A stretch of DNA of 64,000 bases from Corallococcus silvisoli (GTDB taxonomy: Bacteria > Myxococcota > Myxococcia > Myxococcales > Myxococcaceae), in the NCBI RefSeq assembly GCF_009909145.1, contig NZ_JAAAPJ010000026.1, positions 1-64,000 of the forward strand, given 5' to 3'. The position numbers were made by a program, and so were the translations under genes. The notes beneath the pieces are model-generated. The model saw only the letters and a list, made by a program, of their open reading frames with translations, did no database searches and was not told where the DNA came from. Shown here piece after piece: positions 52,946-61,760 of the stretch (position 1 is the stretch's first letter; each line of letters starts with the position of its first letter).

Positions 52946-54148
52946 ATGACCTACCGACACTCCCTCCACGGCCAGAGCCCTGCCTCCGCGGCCAGAGCCC
53001 TCTCCTTGCTGGTGCTGACCGCCGCGATGGTGCTCACCGTGCCGGCCGTCGCGGCCCCGCGCTCGCCCAGTGGCGCGCCCCCGCAGTTCACCCAGGTCAT
53101 CGAGCGGGAAGTGCCGGCCATCATGAAGGAGGCCCATATCCAAGGCGCGGCCGTGGGCCTGATCGTCGGAGGCAAGCTGGTCTACGCCAAGGGCTTCGGC
53201 TTCGCGGACCACGCGGGCAAGGTGCCTGTGACGCCCGACACGGTGTTCGTCGCTGCCTCGCTGTCCAAGCCGATCGCCAGCTGGGTGACGATGCGTCTGG
53301 CCGAGCAGGGGCGCGTGCAGTTGGATGCGTCGGTGGCCGATGTGCTGTCGCCGTGGCCGCTGACGCAGAACCAGTTCGACCATCGCCTGATCACGATCCG
53401 CCGCCTGCTGTCGCACACCGCGGGCACGACCCTGGGCGGGTATCAGGGCTGGCTCGACTTCAAGGAGCTGCCGAGCCTGGAGGAGTCGCTGGCCGGCAAG
53501 ACCAATGGCCGCGGCGCCGTGGAGCTGTTCGCGCCGGTCGGCGTGAAGTTCCAGTACTCCGGCGGCGGCTACACCCTGATGCAGTTGGCCATCGAGCGGA
53601 CCACGCAGCGCAAGTATTCGGACCTCGCGCGCGAGCTGGTGTTCCGGCCGCTGGGCATGAAACACAGCAGCGTCGCCATGACGCCGGAGGTGCTGGCCGG
53701 CGCGGCGCAGGGCCACGACGATGAGGGCAAGCCGGCGCCGGCGCGCTACTACGCCGAGCAGGCGCCTTCGACCCTGACCACCACCGTCCGAGACTTCGCC
53801 CGCTGGATGATTGCCGGCATGGCGAACACCGCTGGCGCGCATCCCCTGACCCAGGCGCAGCTGGCCAAGCTGTACACACCCGCGGAGCTGAGCACGCCGC
53901 GCGCGCCCGATGAGGCCGTCTACGGCCTGGGCCACTTCATCGAACGCCTCGGCGACGGCAGCACCGCCGTCGGTCACGACGGACGCAACCAGGCCGGCTT
54001 CCGCGCCAAGTTCTTGATGCGTCCGCAGTCCGGCGACGGCATCGTCTTCTTCAGCAACTCCCGCAGCGGTCTGGCCTTGGACCGCGTCGTCTGCCTGTGG
54101 GGCGCCGACGTGGCCAAGGTCGAGCCGGCGACGACCTGCAAGAAATAG
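52946..54148 (+). CDS. beta-lactamase-fold serine hydrolase (class C/esterase-like), secreted
   Basis: 400 residues. A signal peptide (LLVLTAAMVLTVPAVAA) is followed by the beta-lactamase/penicillin-binding fold: SLSK (Ser105, Lys108) as the SxxK motif, YSGGGY as the Tyr motif, and VGHDGRNQAGF as the HxG-like third box. These match family VIII esterases and D-aminopeptidase-type enzymes as well as AmpC. Activity on peptidoglycan, peptides or esters cannot be separated by sequence. Codon use differs slightly from surrounding genes. ATG 52946 begins the signal peptide. Confidence 0.88.
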   Translation: MTYRHSLHGQSPASAARALSLLVLTAAMVLTVPAVAAPRSPSGAPPQFTQVIEREVPAIMKEAHIQGAAVGLIVGGKLVYAKGFGFADHAGKVPVTPDTVFVAASLSKPIASWVTMRLAEQGRVQLDASVADVLSPWPLTQNQFDHRLITIRRLLSHTAGTTLGGYQGWLDFKELPSLEESLAGKTNGRGAVELFAPVGVKFQYSGGGYTLMQLAIERTTQRKYSDLARELVFRPLGMKHSSVAMTPEVLAGAAQGHDDEGKPAPARYYAEQAPSTLTTTVRDFARWMIAGMANTAGAHPLTQAQLAKLYTPAELSTPRAPDEAVYGLGHFIERLGDGSTAVGHDGRNQAGFRAKFLMRPQSGDGIVFFSNSRSGLALDRVVCLWGADVAKVEPATTCKK

Positions 54149-54253
54149 CGTGGCGGTCCACTGGGTGCCCGAATGCGCGGCGCGGCTTGCGCGGACGGGC
54201 CCCATCCCTCTGCTTCCGGGAGGACGTCGCCTCGGCGGACATGCTGAACTGAC

Positions 54254-54346
54254 GCCGCCCTTCGCGCGCCTCGCTTGCTCGACTCGACGCGCACATGACG
54301 CCGCGGTCGAGCCTTGAGCAGACGCAGGGGATACGCGAAGGGCGGC
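54254..54346. repeat. 13-bp perfect inverted repeat with 67-base spacer
   Basis: GCCGCCCTTCGCG (54254-54266) and its exact complement CGCGAAGGGCGGC (54334-54346) lie in the 206-base gap between two convergent genes. As RNA it would form a long hairpin. No T-run follows. Confidence 0.5.
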
Positions 54347-54354
54347 TCAGGTCA

Positions 54355-57321
54355 TCAGGGGCCCGGGGGCGGGCAGGTCGCGGGCTCCAGGTAGAAGGCC
54401 TCCCACGAGCCGGCGTCGGTCGGGTTGCAGATGCCCCCGTTCCCGCCGTTGCCGCTCTGGATGGGAGCGCCGAGGGTGTTCTCCTTCCAGTTGCGCGCGG
54501 TGCCCGTCGACGACTCGAAGCCATACCGGCTGCGACCGCCGTAGAGGCCGCAGTCGTGGCGGGTGAACGACTCCGCCGTGCTGAGCGTGGCGTTCACGGT
54601 GAGCTGGTCCGCGACCACCGCCAGATACGCGCCGCTCGCTCCCTTGAGCTTGTACTTCGAGCCGCTCGTGACGAGCTCGAAGACCGCGCCACCGGTCTGC
54701 GTCGTGCCGAGGGCGGCCACCTTGCCTGTGCCGTCGACGGTGAGCCAGTTGTCGCTGCGCTCGCTCTGGATGCGGAAGCAGCCCGCGCCGCTGGTCTCGA
54801 TGTGGCACGTCGCATCGCAGCCATCGCCTGACTGGGTGTTGCCATCGTCGCACTGCTCGCCGCTCTCGACGGTGCCGTTGCCGCACACGGGGCTGGTATT
54901 GCCACCCGGGCAGGCCACCGGTTCGAGATAGAAGGCCTCCCAGGCGCCGCCATCGGCCGGGTTGCAGGCGCCGCCATTGCCGCCGTCACCGCTCTGGATG
55001 GGGCCGTCCGGCGTGGTCTCCTTCCAATGGGGGGCGCTCCCTGACGAAGCCTGGAAGCCGACCCGGGTGCGCCCGCCATAGCCGCAGGGAATCCGCGTGA
55101 ACGCTTCGCCCGTGGAGAAGTTGGCGCTCATCGCGAGCTGGTTCGTCACCACCGCCATGAACGCGTCGCCCGAGCCCTTGAGCTTGAACTGGGTCCCGTT
55201 GGGCACGAGCTGGAAGATCTGCCCGCCTGCCTGCGTCGCGCTGCCAGCGACGACCTTGCCCGCCCCGTCGACGGTGAGCCACTTGTCGGTGCGCTCGCTC
55301 TGGATCTGGTAGCAGCTCCCGCCCGAGGTCTCGACGAACGTGGCCGTGTAGGTGGCCGCGCTGGCCGGGGTGGTGAAGGGATGGGATTGCGCGCCGCCGT
55401 CGGACCACGAGGTGAACGCCCAGAACTTTCCGTTCGCGTACTGGGGCGACTCGACGCCCACCGAGCGGACGACGCCGACGACGCCGGTCGTGTCGTGCGG
55501 CGCGACGAAGGGCCGCCCGTCCATCAGCACCTGGAGCCCGCTCGGCACGCTGGTCACCGTGAGCGGCACCGTGACGGGGAAGACGTCGCGAGACGTCGTG
55601 TGGGTGAGGCCGACCGAGTCGCGCACCGTGAGATAGACGCGATACCAGACGTTGGCCGAACTCTCGCCGACGTTCGGGATGGGCCAGCTCCCGCTGGCGA
55701 TGCCGGTGGTATCGGTCATGGCAGGGTGCGTGTGGGTGTCGTGGTGGAAGACGATGCTCCAGGTCATCGCGCTGGGGGGGAGCGCGCCGTCCTCCTGATC
55801 GCTGGCCGAGCCGGAGAACAGCAGGTGGGTGGCCGCGGTGTAGGTCGCGCCCGGGGCTGGCGTCAGGATGGTGGCCACGGGCGGCTTGTTGGACGTCACC
55901 GTGAGCACCGCCTCGGTGCTGGTGGTCGACCCAAGCCCGTTGGTCACGACCGCCCGGAAGCGTGCTCCGCTGTCGGTGAGCTGCGCGGCGCTCAGCACGT
56001 AGCTCGTGGAGGTCGCACCGGCGATGTTCACGCCGTCGCGCTGCCACTGATAGGTGAGCGGCGGCTCTCCGCTCGCCGACACGGTGAAGGTCGCCGGCGT
56101 GCCGACCGAGACCAGCGTGCTCGCCGGTTGCTGCGCGATGCTCGGCGGCAGCGACGCCGTGTAGGCGATGCGACCCACCTGACCCGTGCCGCGCGCCAGA
56201 TAGTAGAGCGCGCCGTCCGGCCCGACGTCGAGGTCCACGGGCCCCGGGACGGCCGTCGCGAACAGCGAGCGCGCGCCGGAGTTCGGGTCGATGCGCGAAA
56301 TCCAATTGTTGGTGTAGTCCGCGAAGAAGTACTGACCGACGTACGCGCTGGGAAACGCGGGGATCGGTGGGTTGTAGAAGGCGCCGCCGGCGATGCAGTT
56401 GCCCGCGGCCGTGCCGGCGCCATGGGGGTACGCGAAGAACGGCTGCGTGAGGCCCGGGCGATTCGTGAAGTAGCCCTCCGTCATCGGCCAGCCGTAGTTG
56501 GCGCCAGCCTGGCCGCGGTTGATCTCTTCCCAGCCGCCTTCGCCCACGTCGTTGATGAACATCGTCCCGGTGCCGGGCTGGATGTCGAAGGTGAAGGGGT
56601 TGCGCAGCCCCATCGCCCAGGTCGCCTTGGCGAGCCCGGTGGCGGTCGCGTAGAACGGATTGTCCGTGGGGATGGTGCCGTCCGGGTTGAAGCGCAGCAG
56701 CTTGCCGAGGGGCGTGTTCAGGCTCTGCGAGTTGGAGGAGACCGCGTTGTCTCCGACGGAGACATAGAGCTTCCCATCGAGACCGAAGCGAACCGCGCCG
56801 CCGTTGTGGTTGGCGGCGTCGAGCGTCGGCAGGTCGGCGAGCACCAGCTCGCTTCCGGGAACCACCCCGTTGCCGTTGGCGGTGAAGCGGCTGATTCGAT
56901 TGTGAATGCTGCCGGCGATCGACGTGTAATAGACATACAGATAATGGTTGCTGGCGAAGTTGGGGTCGAACGCGACGCCCATCAACCCGCGCTCATTGTC
57001 GTTGTCCACGGCGAGCGTCAGGAACGGGGTCGCCAGGAGCTGGCCATTCGCGACGATGCGCAGCGCGCCGTTCTTCTCCGAGACGAACAGGCGCCCGTCG
57101 GGCGCGAAGGTCATGGTGGTCGGCCCCTGGAGCCCACTGACGAAGACGGAGTCGGCGAAGTTGGCGTCTTGAACGACCGCGCTCGCACGAGAGACCGCGA
57201 GCGCCGGAGGCTCCTGCGTCGGGGGCATCGAGCAGCCCACGACGAGAGACAAGACCGCGCACGCGACGATGAGCGGCTGGGGACACCCCGCTCGTACACT
57301 CGTTCTCAGCTGTGATGGCAT
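54355..57321 (-). CDS. sorbosone/glucose dehydrogenase-like lipoprotein with Ig-like and duplicated Cys-rich C-terminal modules
   Basis: 988 residues, lipoprotein leader (lipobox Cys near residue 30). A six-bladed propeller of the glucose/sorbosone dehydrogenase type (about 55-385) shows LYVSVGDNAVSSN, NPDGTIPTDNPF, GLRNPFTFDIQPG and NDVGEGGWEEINRG; PQQ binding is expected of the family. An Ig-like domain (about 390-475; PPLTYQWQRDG) comes next. Two homologous beta-trefoil/fascin-like modules then flank a DUF4215-type Cys-rich repeat (CGNGTVESGEQCDDGNTQ), a myxobacterial hallmark. An anchored, carbohydrate-binding surface protein is likely. Confidence 0.85.
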   Translation of the reverse strand: MPSQLRTSVRAGCPQPLIVACAVLSLVVGCSMPPTQEPPALAVSRASAVVQDANFADSVFVSGLQGPTTMTFAPDGRLFVSEKNGALRIVANGQLLATPFLTLAVDNDNERGLMGVAFDPNFASNHYLYVYYTSIAGSIHNRISRFTANGNGVVPGSELVLADLPTLDAANHNGGAVRFGLDGKLYVSVGDNAVSSNSQSLNTPLGKLLRFNPDGTIPTDNPFYATATGLAKATWAMGLRNPFTFDIQPGTGTMFINDVGEGGWEEINRGQAGANYGWPMTEGYFTNRPGLTQPFFAYPHGAGTAAGNCIAGGAFYNPPIPAFPSAYVGQYFFADYTNNWISRIDPNSGARSLFATAVPGPVDLDVGPDGALYYLARGTGQVGRIAYTASLPPSIAQQPASTLVSVGTPATFTVSASGEPPLTYQWQRDGVNIAGATSTSYVLSAAQLTDSGARFRAVVTNGLGSTTSTEAVLTVTSNKPPVATILTPAPGATYTAATHLLFSGSASDQEDGALPPSAMTWSIVFHHDTHTHPAMTDTTGIASGSWPIPNVGESSANVWYRVYLTVRDSVGLTHTTSRDVFPVTVPLTVTSVPSGLQVLMDGRPFVAPHDTTGVVGVVRSVGVESPQYANGKFWAFTSWSDGGAQSHPFTTPASAATYTATFVETSGGSCYQIQSERTDKWLTVDGAGKVVAGSATQAGGQIFQLVPNGTQFKLKGSGDAFMAVVTNQLAMSANFSTGEAFTRIPCGYGGRTRVGFQASSGSAPHWKETTPDGPIQSGDGGNGGACNPADGGAWEAFYLEPVACPGGNTSPVCGNGTVESGEQCDDGNTQSGDGCDATCHIETSGAGCFRIQSERSDNWLTVDGTGKVAALGTTQTGGAVFELVTSGSKYKLKGASGAYLAVVADQLTVNATLSTAESFTRHDCGLYGGRSRYGFESSTGTARNWKENTLGAPIQSGNGGNGGICNPTDAGSWEAFYLEPATCPPPGP
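54361..55325 (-). repeat. two diverged copies of a ~135-residue module inside the dehydrogenase-like gene
   Basis: Copy A (about 54905-55325) and copy B (about 54361-54795) share CYQIQSERTDKWLTVDG versus CFRIQSERSDNWLTVDG, GKVV/GKVAA, FKLKG/YKLKG, GGNGG and WEAFYLEP. They are intragenic and separated by a Cys-rich repeat. Protein divergence indicates an old duplication. Confidence 0.75.
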
Positions 57322-57717
57322 CGTGACTTCTCCCGGTCGGACAGGCTCACGCGGGTCGTGAGCTGGATGAACGCTGCTGGTGCTGAAAGTCGTTTACGTC
57401 GAAGGAATGCTTGTCTGGAAGAGCAGATTAAGAGTGTCTGGCGGGTATGTGGTTCGACGGTGGCGAACCCGCGGCGGCCTGCGCTGTCGATGCCCTTCGA
57501 GCTGACGGCTCGCGGCTGAAGCGGGGCGATGACTTTCGCGCGTGGTGCGGTCGCGTCCGGACTCTGGCGAAAGAAATACGACCCCCCGTGGTGGAGAGCG
57601 CTGTCGTGGCACACCGGCCGTAGGGGCATGCCCCCGCCTCCCAGCCCACCCATCTCCCCTCTGGGAACCCGTCCGATTTGACTCCGGGCCGCGAAGGGTT
57701 AAATCTCCCTTCAGGAA
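57322..57717. other. divergent intergenic region, no gene recognised
   Basis: 396 bases between the dehydrogenase-like gene and tetR. Open frames on either strand lack ribosome sites. A minor 6-bp inverted repeat (GGTTCG/CGAACC at 57451-57469) and a tetR promoter/operator at the right edge are the only signals seen. It must also contain the promoter of the minus-strand gene. Confidence 0.5.
57678..57704 (+). promoter_or_regulatory. candidate promoter of the tetR-emrB-emrA operon
   Basis: TTGACT at 57678-57683 is followed after 15 bases by TTAAAT (57699-57704), or after 16 by TAAATC. The spacing is slightly short, but the -35 match is strong. The transcript would begin about 10 bases before the TetR ATG. 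Confidence 0.4.
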
Positions 57718-58335
57718 ATGAATCGAGATTCAAAAACTGAGGCGCCCGTCAAAAGGCTGCGCTCGCGCCTGAAGGAAGCCACCTCCGACGCCATCCTGTC
57801 GGCGGCCGCGGAGGTGTTCGCGCGGGACGGCCTGCACGCGGCGAAGATGGAGACCATCGCCGAGCAGGCAGGCGTGTCGGTGGGGACGCTCTACAACCAC
57901 TTCACCGACCGCGCGGCGCTGCTGGACGCGCTGAGGGACCGGCGCCGGCAGGTGATGTTGGAGCGGCTGGACACCGCCCTGAAGCCCGCCGAGGGGCTGC
58001 CCGCCAGCGCGCAGCTGCGGGCCTTCGTGACGGCGGTGTTCGCCCACGTCTCCAAGCACGACGCCTTCGTGCGCGTGCTGATGCAGCTGCCGGAGGATCC
58101 GGCGCGCAAGAGCCGCATCCTGGCGGAGATGCACCGGCGGCTGGCGGTCATCCTGGACCGGGGCATCCAGTCCGGCGAGTTCCGCGCGGAGGGCCGTGCC
58201 ATCTACCCGGTCCTGCTCATGGGCATGGTGCGCGGCGCGTTGGACCGCCTGCGCGAGGAAGGGACCGCGAACCCTCCGGCCGCCGCCTGGGCGGATGAAA
58301 TCGTCCGCGTCTTCCTGAAGGGAATCGAGGTCTAG
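57718..58335 (+). CDS. TetR/AcrR-family transcriptional repressor
   Basis: 205 residues. The N-terminal DNA-binding domain has the family pattern DAILSAAAEVFARDGLHAAKMETIAEQAGVSVGTLYNHF, given here as the run around residues 22-62. The helical ligand-binding part follows. It heads a drug-efflux operon, so its inducer is probably a substrate of the pump. ATG 57718 has only AGGA one base upstream, so the exact start is unsure, but the length fits the family. A palindrome at its start is the likely self-operator. Confidence 0.9.
   Translation: MNRDSKTEAPVKRLRSRLKEATSDAILSAAAEVFARDGLHAAKMETIAEQAGVSVGTLYNHFTDRAALLDALRDRRRQVMLERLDTALKPAEGLPASAQLRAFVTAVFAHVSKHDAFVRVLMQLPEDPARKSRILAEMHRRLAVILDRGIQSGEFRAEGRAIYPVLLMGMVRGALDRLREEGTANPPAAAWADEIVRVFLKGIEV
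57719..57732. promoter_or_regulatory. candidate TetR operator
   Basis: TGAATC-GA-GATTCA is a perfect 6+6 palindrome with flanking A/T-rich bases, overlapping the tetR start codon, 15 bases after the promoter -10. TetR-family repressors commonly bind such palindromes at their own promoters. The distance to the start codon means repression could block initiation or early elongation. Confidence 0.5.
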
Positions 58336-58339
58336 CGAC

Positions 58340-59971
58340 ATGGCCACATCCGTCGCATCACCGGAAGTGCTGGCGGCGGCGACGCCCAAGGCGCCCGTCA
58401 ACAAGTGGCTCGTCACGCTGTCGGTGACGTTCGGCACGCTGATGGGCGCCATCGACTCGTCCATCGTCAACGTGGCGCTGCCGCAGATCCGCGGCGCGGT
58501 GGGCGCCACGGTGCAGGAGATCACCTGGGCCACCACCGGCTTCGTCATCGCCACGGTGATGGTGATGCCGCTCACCGGCTTCCTGGGCCGCATGTTCGGC
58601 CAGAAGCGCGTGTACCTGGCGTGTCTGGTGCTCTTCGTCGCGGGGTCGTTCCTGTGCGGCCTCGCGTGGAACCTGCCCACGTTGGTGCTCTTCCGCTTCC
58701 TCCAGGGACTGGGCGCGGGCGCGCTGCAACCCACCGAGCAGGCCATCCTCCGGCAGACGTTCCCGCCCAAGGAGCAGGGCACCGCGATGGCCATCTTCGG
58801 CATGGCCGTGATGGTGGGCCCGGCCATTGGCCCCACGCTGGGCGGCTACATCGTGGACAACTGGCACTGGTCCTGGATCTTCTTCATCAACGTGCCGGTG
58901 GGCATCCTGGGCTTCTTCATGGTGGCCCGCTTCGTCCAGGAGGACGAACAGCTTCGCGCCACCGCGCGCGTGGAGGCCGAGCGCCAGCGCAAGCACATGG
59001 ACTGGGCCGGCATCACGCTGCTCTGCATGGGCCTCGCCGCGCTCCAGTACTTCCTGGAGGAGGGGCAGGCGGATGACTGGTTCCAGTCCCCCGTCATCGT
59101 CATCTGCGCGCTCTTCGCGGCCACGTGCCTCATCGCCTTCGTCATCCGCGAGCTGACGGCCGTGGCGCCCGCGGTGAACCTGCGCCTGTTCAAGGACCCG
59201 GTGTTCGCCTCCGGCACGATGCTGGGCGCGCTGGTGTTCGCGGTGCTCATGGCCAGCATGTTCCTCCTGCCGGTGTTCATGCAGGAGCTGCTGGGCTTCA
59301 CCGCGACCCAGTCGGGGTTCGCGCTGATGCCCCGCACGCTGGTCATGATGCTGATGATGCCCATCGTCGGGCGGCTGTACGGCAAGGTGCCGGCGCGGGT
59401 CCTGGTGGGCATTGGCATCGTGTTCGCGGGCTTCGGCGCGTTCGAGATGAGCCACTTCTCGCTCGCCACCGGCTCCAGCAACATCATCAGCGCCATCGCG
59501 CTTCAGGGCGTGGGCTTCAGCCTGATGTTCGTGCCGCTCAGCGCGACGGCGCTCACCAACATCCCGCGCGAGCGGATGGCGGACGCCACGGGCCTCAACT
59601 CGCTGCTGCGCCAGATTGGCGGCTCCATGGGCCTGGCCATCTTCACCACGCTGCTGTCGCGCTACTCCGTGCAGGCCAAGGCCTCCATCGCGGCGCACCT
59701 GAACCCGGAGCGGTGGGAGGTGGCCAGCCGCATGGCCGCCACCCAGAAGGGGCTGATGCAGCACGGCCTGGATGCCGCCGGCGCCAACATGGCCAGCCTC
59801 CAGATGATGGTCGGCAACGTCACCCGGCAGGCCATGGTGCTCGCCTTCGACAAGCTGTTCGTGCTCGCGGCGCTGATGTTCGTGGTGGTGCTGCCGCTCG
59901 TCTACTTCCTCAAGGCCGCCCCTGGCGGCGGGGGCTCCCACGAGAAGCCCCACATCGACGTGGAGATCTGA
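58340..59971 (+). CDS. emrB: MFS drug efflux transporter, DHA2 family (EmrB-like)
   Basis: 543 residues with 14 predicted membrane helices. DHA2 motifs are present: GAIDSSIVNVALPQI in helix 1, GRMFGQKRVYLA after helix 2, the RFLQGLGAGALQPTEQAI block and the motif-C GPAIGPTLGGYIVD. This family exports hydrophobic drugs, uncouplers or natural products using the proton gradient. It starts four bases after tetR and ends three bases before the HlyD-like gene, giving a complete tripartite-type pump lacking only a TolC channel. The gene name is a family label. Confidence 0.92.
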   Translation: MATSVASPEVLAAATPKAPVNKWLVTLSVTFGTLMGAIDSSIVNVALPQIRGAVGATVQEITWATTGFVIATVMVMPLTGFLGRMFGQKRVYLACLVLFVAGSFLCGLAWNLPTLVLFRFLQGLGAGALQPTEQAILRQTFPPKEQGTAMAIFGMAVMVGPAIGPTLGGYIVDNWHWSWIFFINVPVGILGFFMVARFVQEDEQLRATARVEAERQRKHMDWAGITLLCMGLAALQYFLEEGQADDWFQSPVIVICALFAATCLIAFVIRELTAVAPAVNLRLFKDPVFASGTMLGALVFAVLMASMFLLPVFMQELLGFTATQSGFALMPRTLVMMLMMPIVGRLYGKVPARVLVGIGIVFAGFGAFEMSHFSLATGSSNIISAIALQGVGFSLMFVPLSATALTNIPRERMADATGLNSLLRQIGGSMGLAIFTTLLSRYSVQAKASIAAHLNPERWEVASRMAATQKGLMQHGLDAAGANMASLQMMVGNVTRQAMVLAFDKLFVLAALMFVVVLPLVYFLKAAPGGGGSHEKPHIDVEI

Positions 59972-59974
59972 ACC

Positions 59975-61207
59975 ATGGCAACGACAACGACCGCTCCCCA
60001 ACTCGTCCCCGAAGCGGCGCCCGCGCCCGCGGCCGAGGCACAGGCGAAGCGCGGCAAGCGGGGCTTCCTCGTCCTGGGTGGCATCGTGGCCGGCATCCTG
60101 GTCGCCATCGGCGGCTTCAAGATCGTCACCGCCGGCCAGGAGACCACCGACGACGCGCAGGTGGAGGCGGACGTGGTGCCCCTGTCCGCGCGCGTCTCCG
60201 GCCCGGTGGTGAAGGTGGGCGTGCTGGACAACGCCACCGTGCACCAGGGCGACGTGCTCCTCCAGGTGGATCCGCGCCCCTATGAGGCGCGGGTGAAGCA
60301 GGCGGAGGCGGAGCTGGAGTCCGCGCGTGCCCAGGCTGCCGCGGCGGATGCGCAGGCCACGGTGGCGGCGGCCGGCGCCAAGGGCGGCTTGTCCAGCGCC
60401 AAGGCGCAGGTGTCCACCAGCACGTCGGCGGTGAGCGGCGCGCAGGCGCAGGTGGCGGCGGCCCGCGCGGCGCTGACCCGCGCGGAGTCCCAGGCCCGCA
60501 AGGCGACGCTGGACCTGGAGCGGGCGCAGAGCCTGCGCGCGCAGAACGTGGTGGCGCAGAGCGCGCTGGATGACGCGCAGACCGGCAACGAGACGGCGCA
60601 GGCCGCGCTGGAAGGCGCCCGCGCGCAGCTCGCCCTGGCGGAAGAGGGTCGGCGCACCGCGGAGAGCAAGGTGGCGGAGGCGAAGGGCCAGCTGGACGTG
60701 AGCGCCCCCATCGACGAGAAGATCGCCGCGGCCCAGGCCAACGCGTCGCTGGCGCACGCCCGGGTGAAGGGCGCGGAGGCCGCGCTCGACCAGGCGAAGC
60801 TCCAGCTGGAGGACACGCGCATCGTCGCCCCGGCGGACGGCCAGGTGTCCAAGCTGTCCGTGCACGCGGGCCAGCTGCTGTCCCCCGGTCAGGCCGTGGC
60901 GGAGCTGGTGCCGCTCACCACCTACGTGGTGGCCAACTTCAAGGAGACGCAGGTGGGCCACATGCGGCCCGGCCAGCGCGTGGAGGTGTCGCTGGACGCC
61001 TTCTCCGGAGAGAAGCTGGAGGGCGAGGTGGAGAGCCTCTCCGGAGGCACCGGCTCCCGCTTCTCCCTGCTGCCGCCCGACAACGCGTCCGGCAACTTCG
61101 TGAAGGTCGTGCAGCGCGTGCCCGTGCGCATCCGGTGGGTGCACCCGCCCGAGGGCCTGACCCTGCGCGCCGGCCTCTCCGCCGACGTCACGGTGCACAC
61201 GAAGTAG
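59975..61207 (+). CDS. emrA: HlyD-family membrane-fusion protein (EmrA-like)
   Basis: 410 residues. One N-terminal helix (GFLVLGGIVAGILVAIGGFKIV) anchors it in the inner membrane. The biotin-lipoyl-like parts (DDAQVEADVVPLSARVSG, VLLQVDPRPYEARV) enclose a very long Ala-rich coiled-coil hairpin (about 105-265). The beta-barrel half has RIVAPADGQVSKLSVHAG and PGQRVEVSLDAFSGEKL. It links EmrB to an outer-membrane channel. GGAG precedes the ATG. An intrinsic terminator follows 24 bases later. Confidence 0.93.
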   Translation: MATTTTAPQLVPEAAPAPAAEAQAKRGKRGFLVLGGIVAGILVAIGGFKIVTAGQETTDDAQVEADVVPLSARVSGPVVKVGVLDNATVHQGDVLLQVDPRPYEARVKQAEAELESARAQAAAADAQATVAAAGAKGGLSSAKAQVSTSTSAVSGAQAQVAAARAALTRAESQARKATLDLERAQSLRAQNVVAQSALDDAQTGNETAQAALEGARAQLALAEEGRRTAESKVAEAKGQLDVSAPIDEKIAAAQANASLAHARVKGAEAALDQAKLQLEDTRIVAPADGQVSKLSVHAGQLLSPGQAVAELVPLTTYVVANFKETQVGHMRPGQRVEVSLDAFSGEKLEGEVESLSGGTGSRFSLLPPDNASGNFVKVVQRVPVRIRWVHPPEGLTLRAGLSADVTVHTK

Positions 61208-61231
61208 TCCGCCGGAGGGCTCGACCCCCAG

Positions 61232-61265
61232 GCGCCGCGGCTCCCCAGGGGCCGCGGCGCTTTTT
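61232..61265 (+). terminator. intrinsic terminator of the efflux operon
   Basis: A perfect 10-bp GC stem (GCGCCGCGGC, 61232-61241, with GCCGCGGCGC, 61251-61260), a nine-base loop and TTTTT at 61261-61265. It also lies at the end of the convergent GNAT gene. Confidence 0.93.
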
Positions 61266-61272
61266 CATGCCC

Positions 61273-61755
61273 TCACAGCTCGAGGGCCATCTCCACGTCC
61301 GCGCGCGAATAGCCCGTCTCCCGGACCAGCTCCGGGCCGCTGCGCGTGGTGACGAAGCCGTGCTTGCGGTACAGGCCCAGGGCGGGCCCGAGCGCGCTGT
61401 TCGTCACCAGGTACAGCCGCTTCACGCCCCGCTGGCGGGCCCAGTCCAGCGCGGCCCGCATCAGCGCGTCCCCCAGGTTGCGGCCCCGCGCCTCGGGCGC
61501 CACCGCCATCTTGCACAGCTCGAAGGTGTCCGCGTCCTCGCGCCGCAGCGCGCACGTGCCCAGCACCGCTCCCTCCACGAGCGCGAAGAGGACCTCGCCG
61601 CCCGGGGCCACGAACACGCCGTGCGGATCCGCCAGCGAGGTCGCGTCCGAGCCCTCGATGTGGAAGTCCTGTTCAATCCACTGCCGGTTGAGCCGCTCGA
61701 AGTCCGCGCGGAGCTCCGGCCGGTAGGGGACGACTTGGACGGGGGAGGGGGCCAT
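61273..61755 (-). CDS. GNAT-family N-acetyltransferase
   Basis: 160 residues. The acetyl-CoA-binding motif is LCKMAVAPEARGRNLGDALM, followed by AALDWARQRGVKRLYLVTN and ALGLYRKHGF. Substrate unknown: amines, amino acids or proteins are all possible. It follows the transporter gene on the minus strand after five bases, and an in-frame GTG at 61764 overlapping that gene's stop is an alternative start. Coupled translation with the transporter is likely. Confidence 0.9.
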   Translation of the reverse strand: MAPSPVQVVPYRPELRADFERLNRQWIEQDFHIEGSDATSLADPHGVFVAPGGEVLFALVEGAVLGTCALRREDADTFELCKMAVAPEARGRNLGDALMRAALDWARQRGVKRLYLVTNSALGPALGLYRKHGFVTTRSGPELVRETGYSRADVEMALEL

Positions 61756-61760
61756 GGCGC

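Noticed and set aside
58358..61198. 946-residue open frame opposite emrB-emrA
   Set aside because: Antisense of two clear efflux genes; repetitive His/Arg/Asp content.
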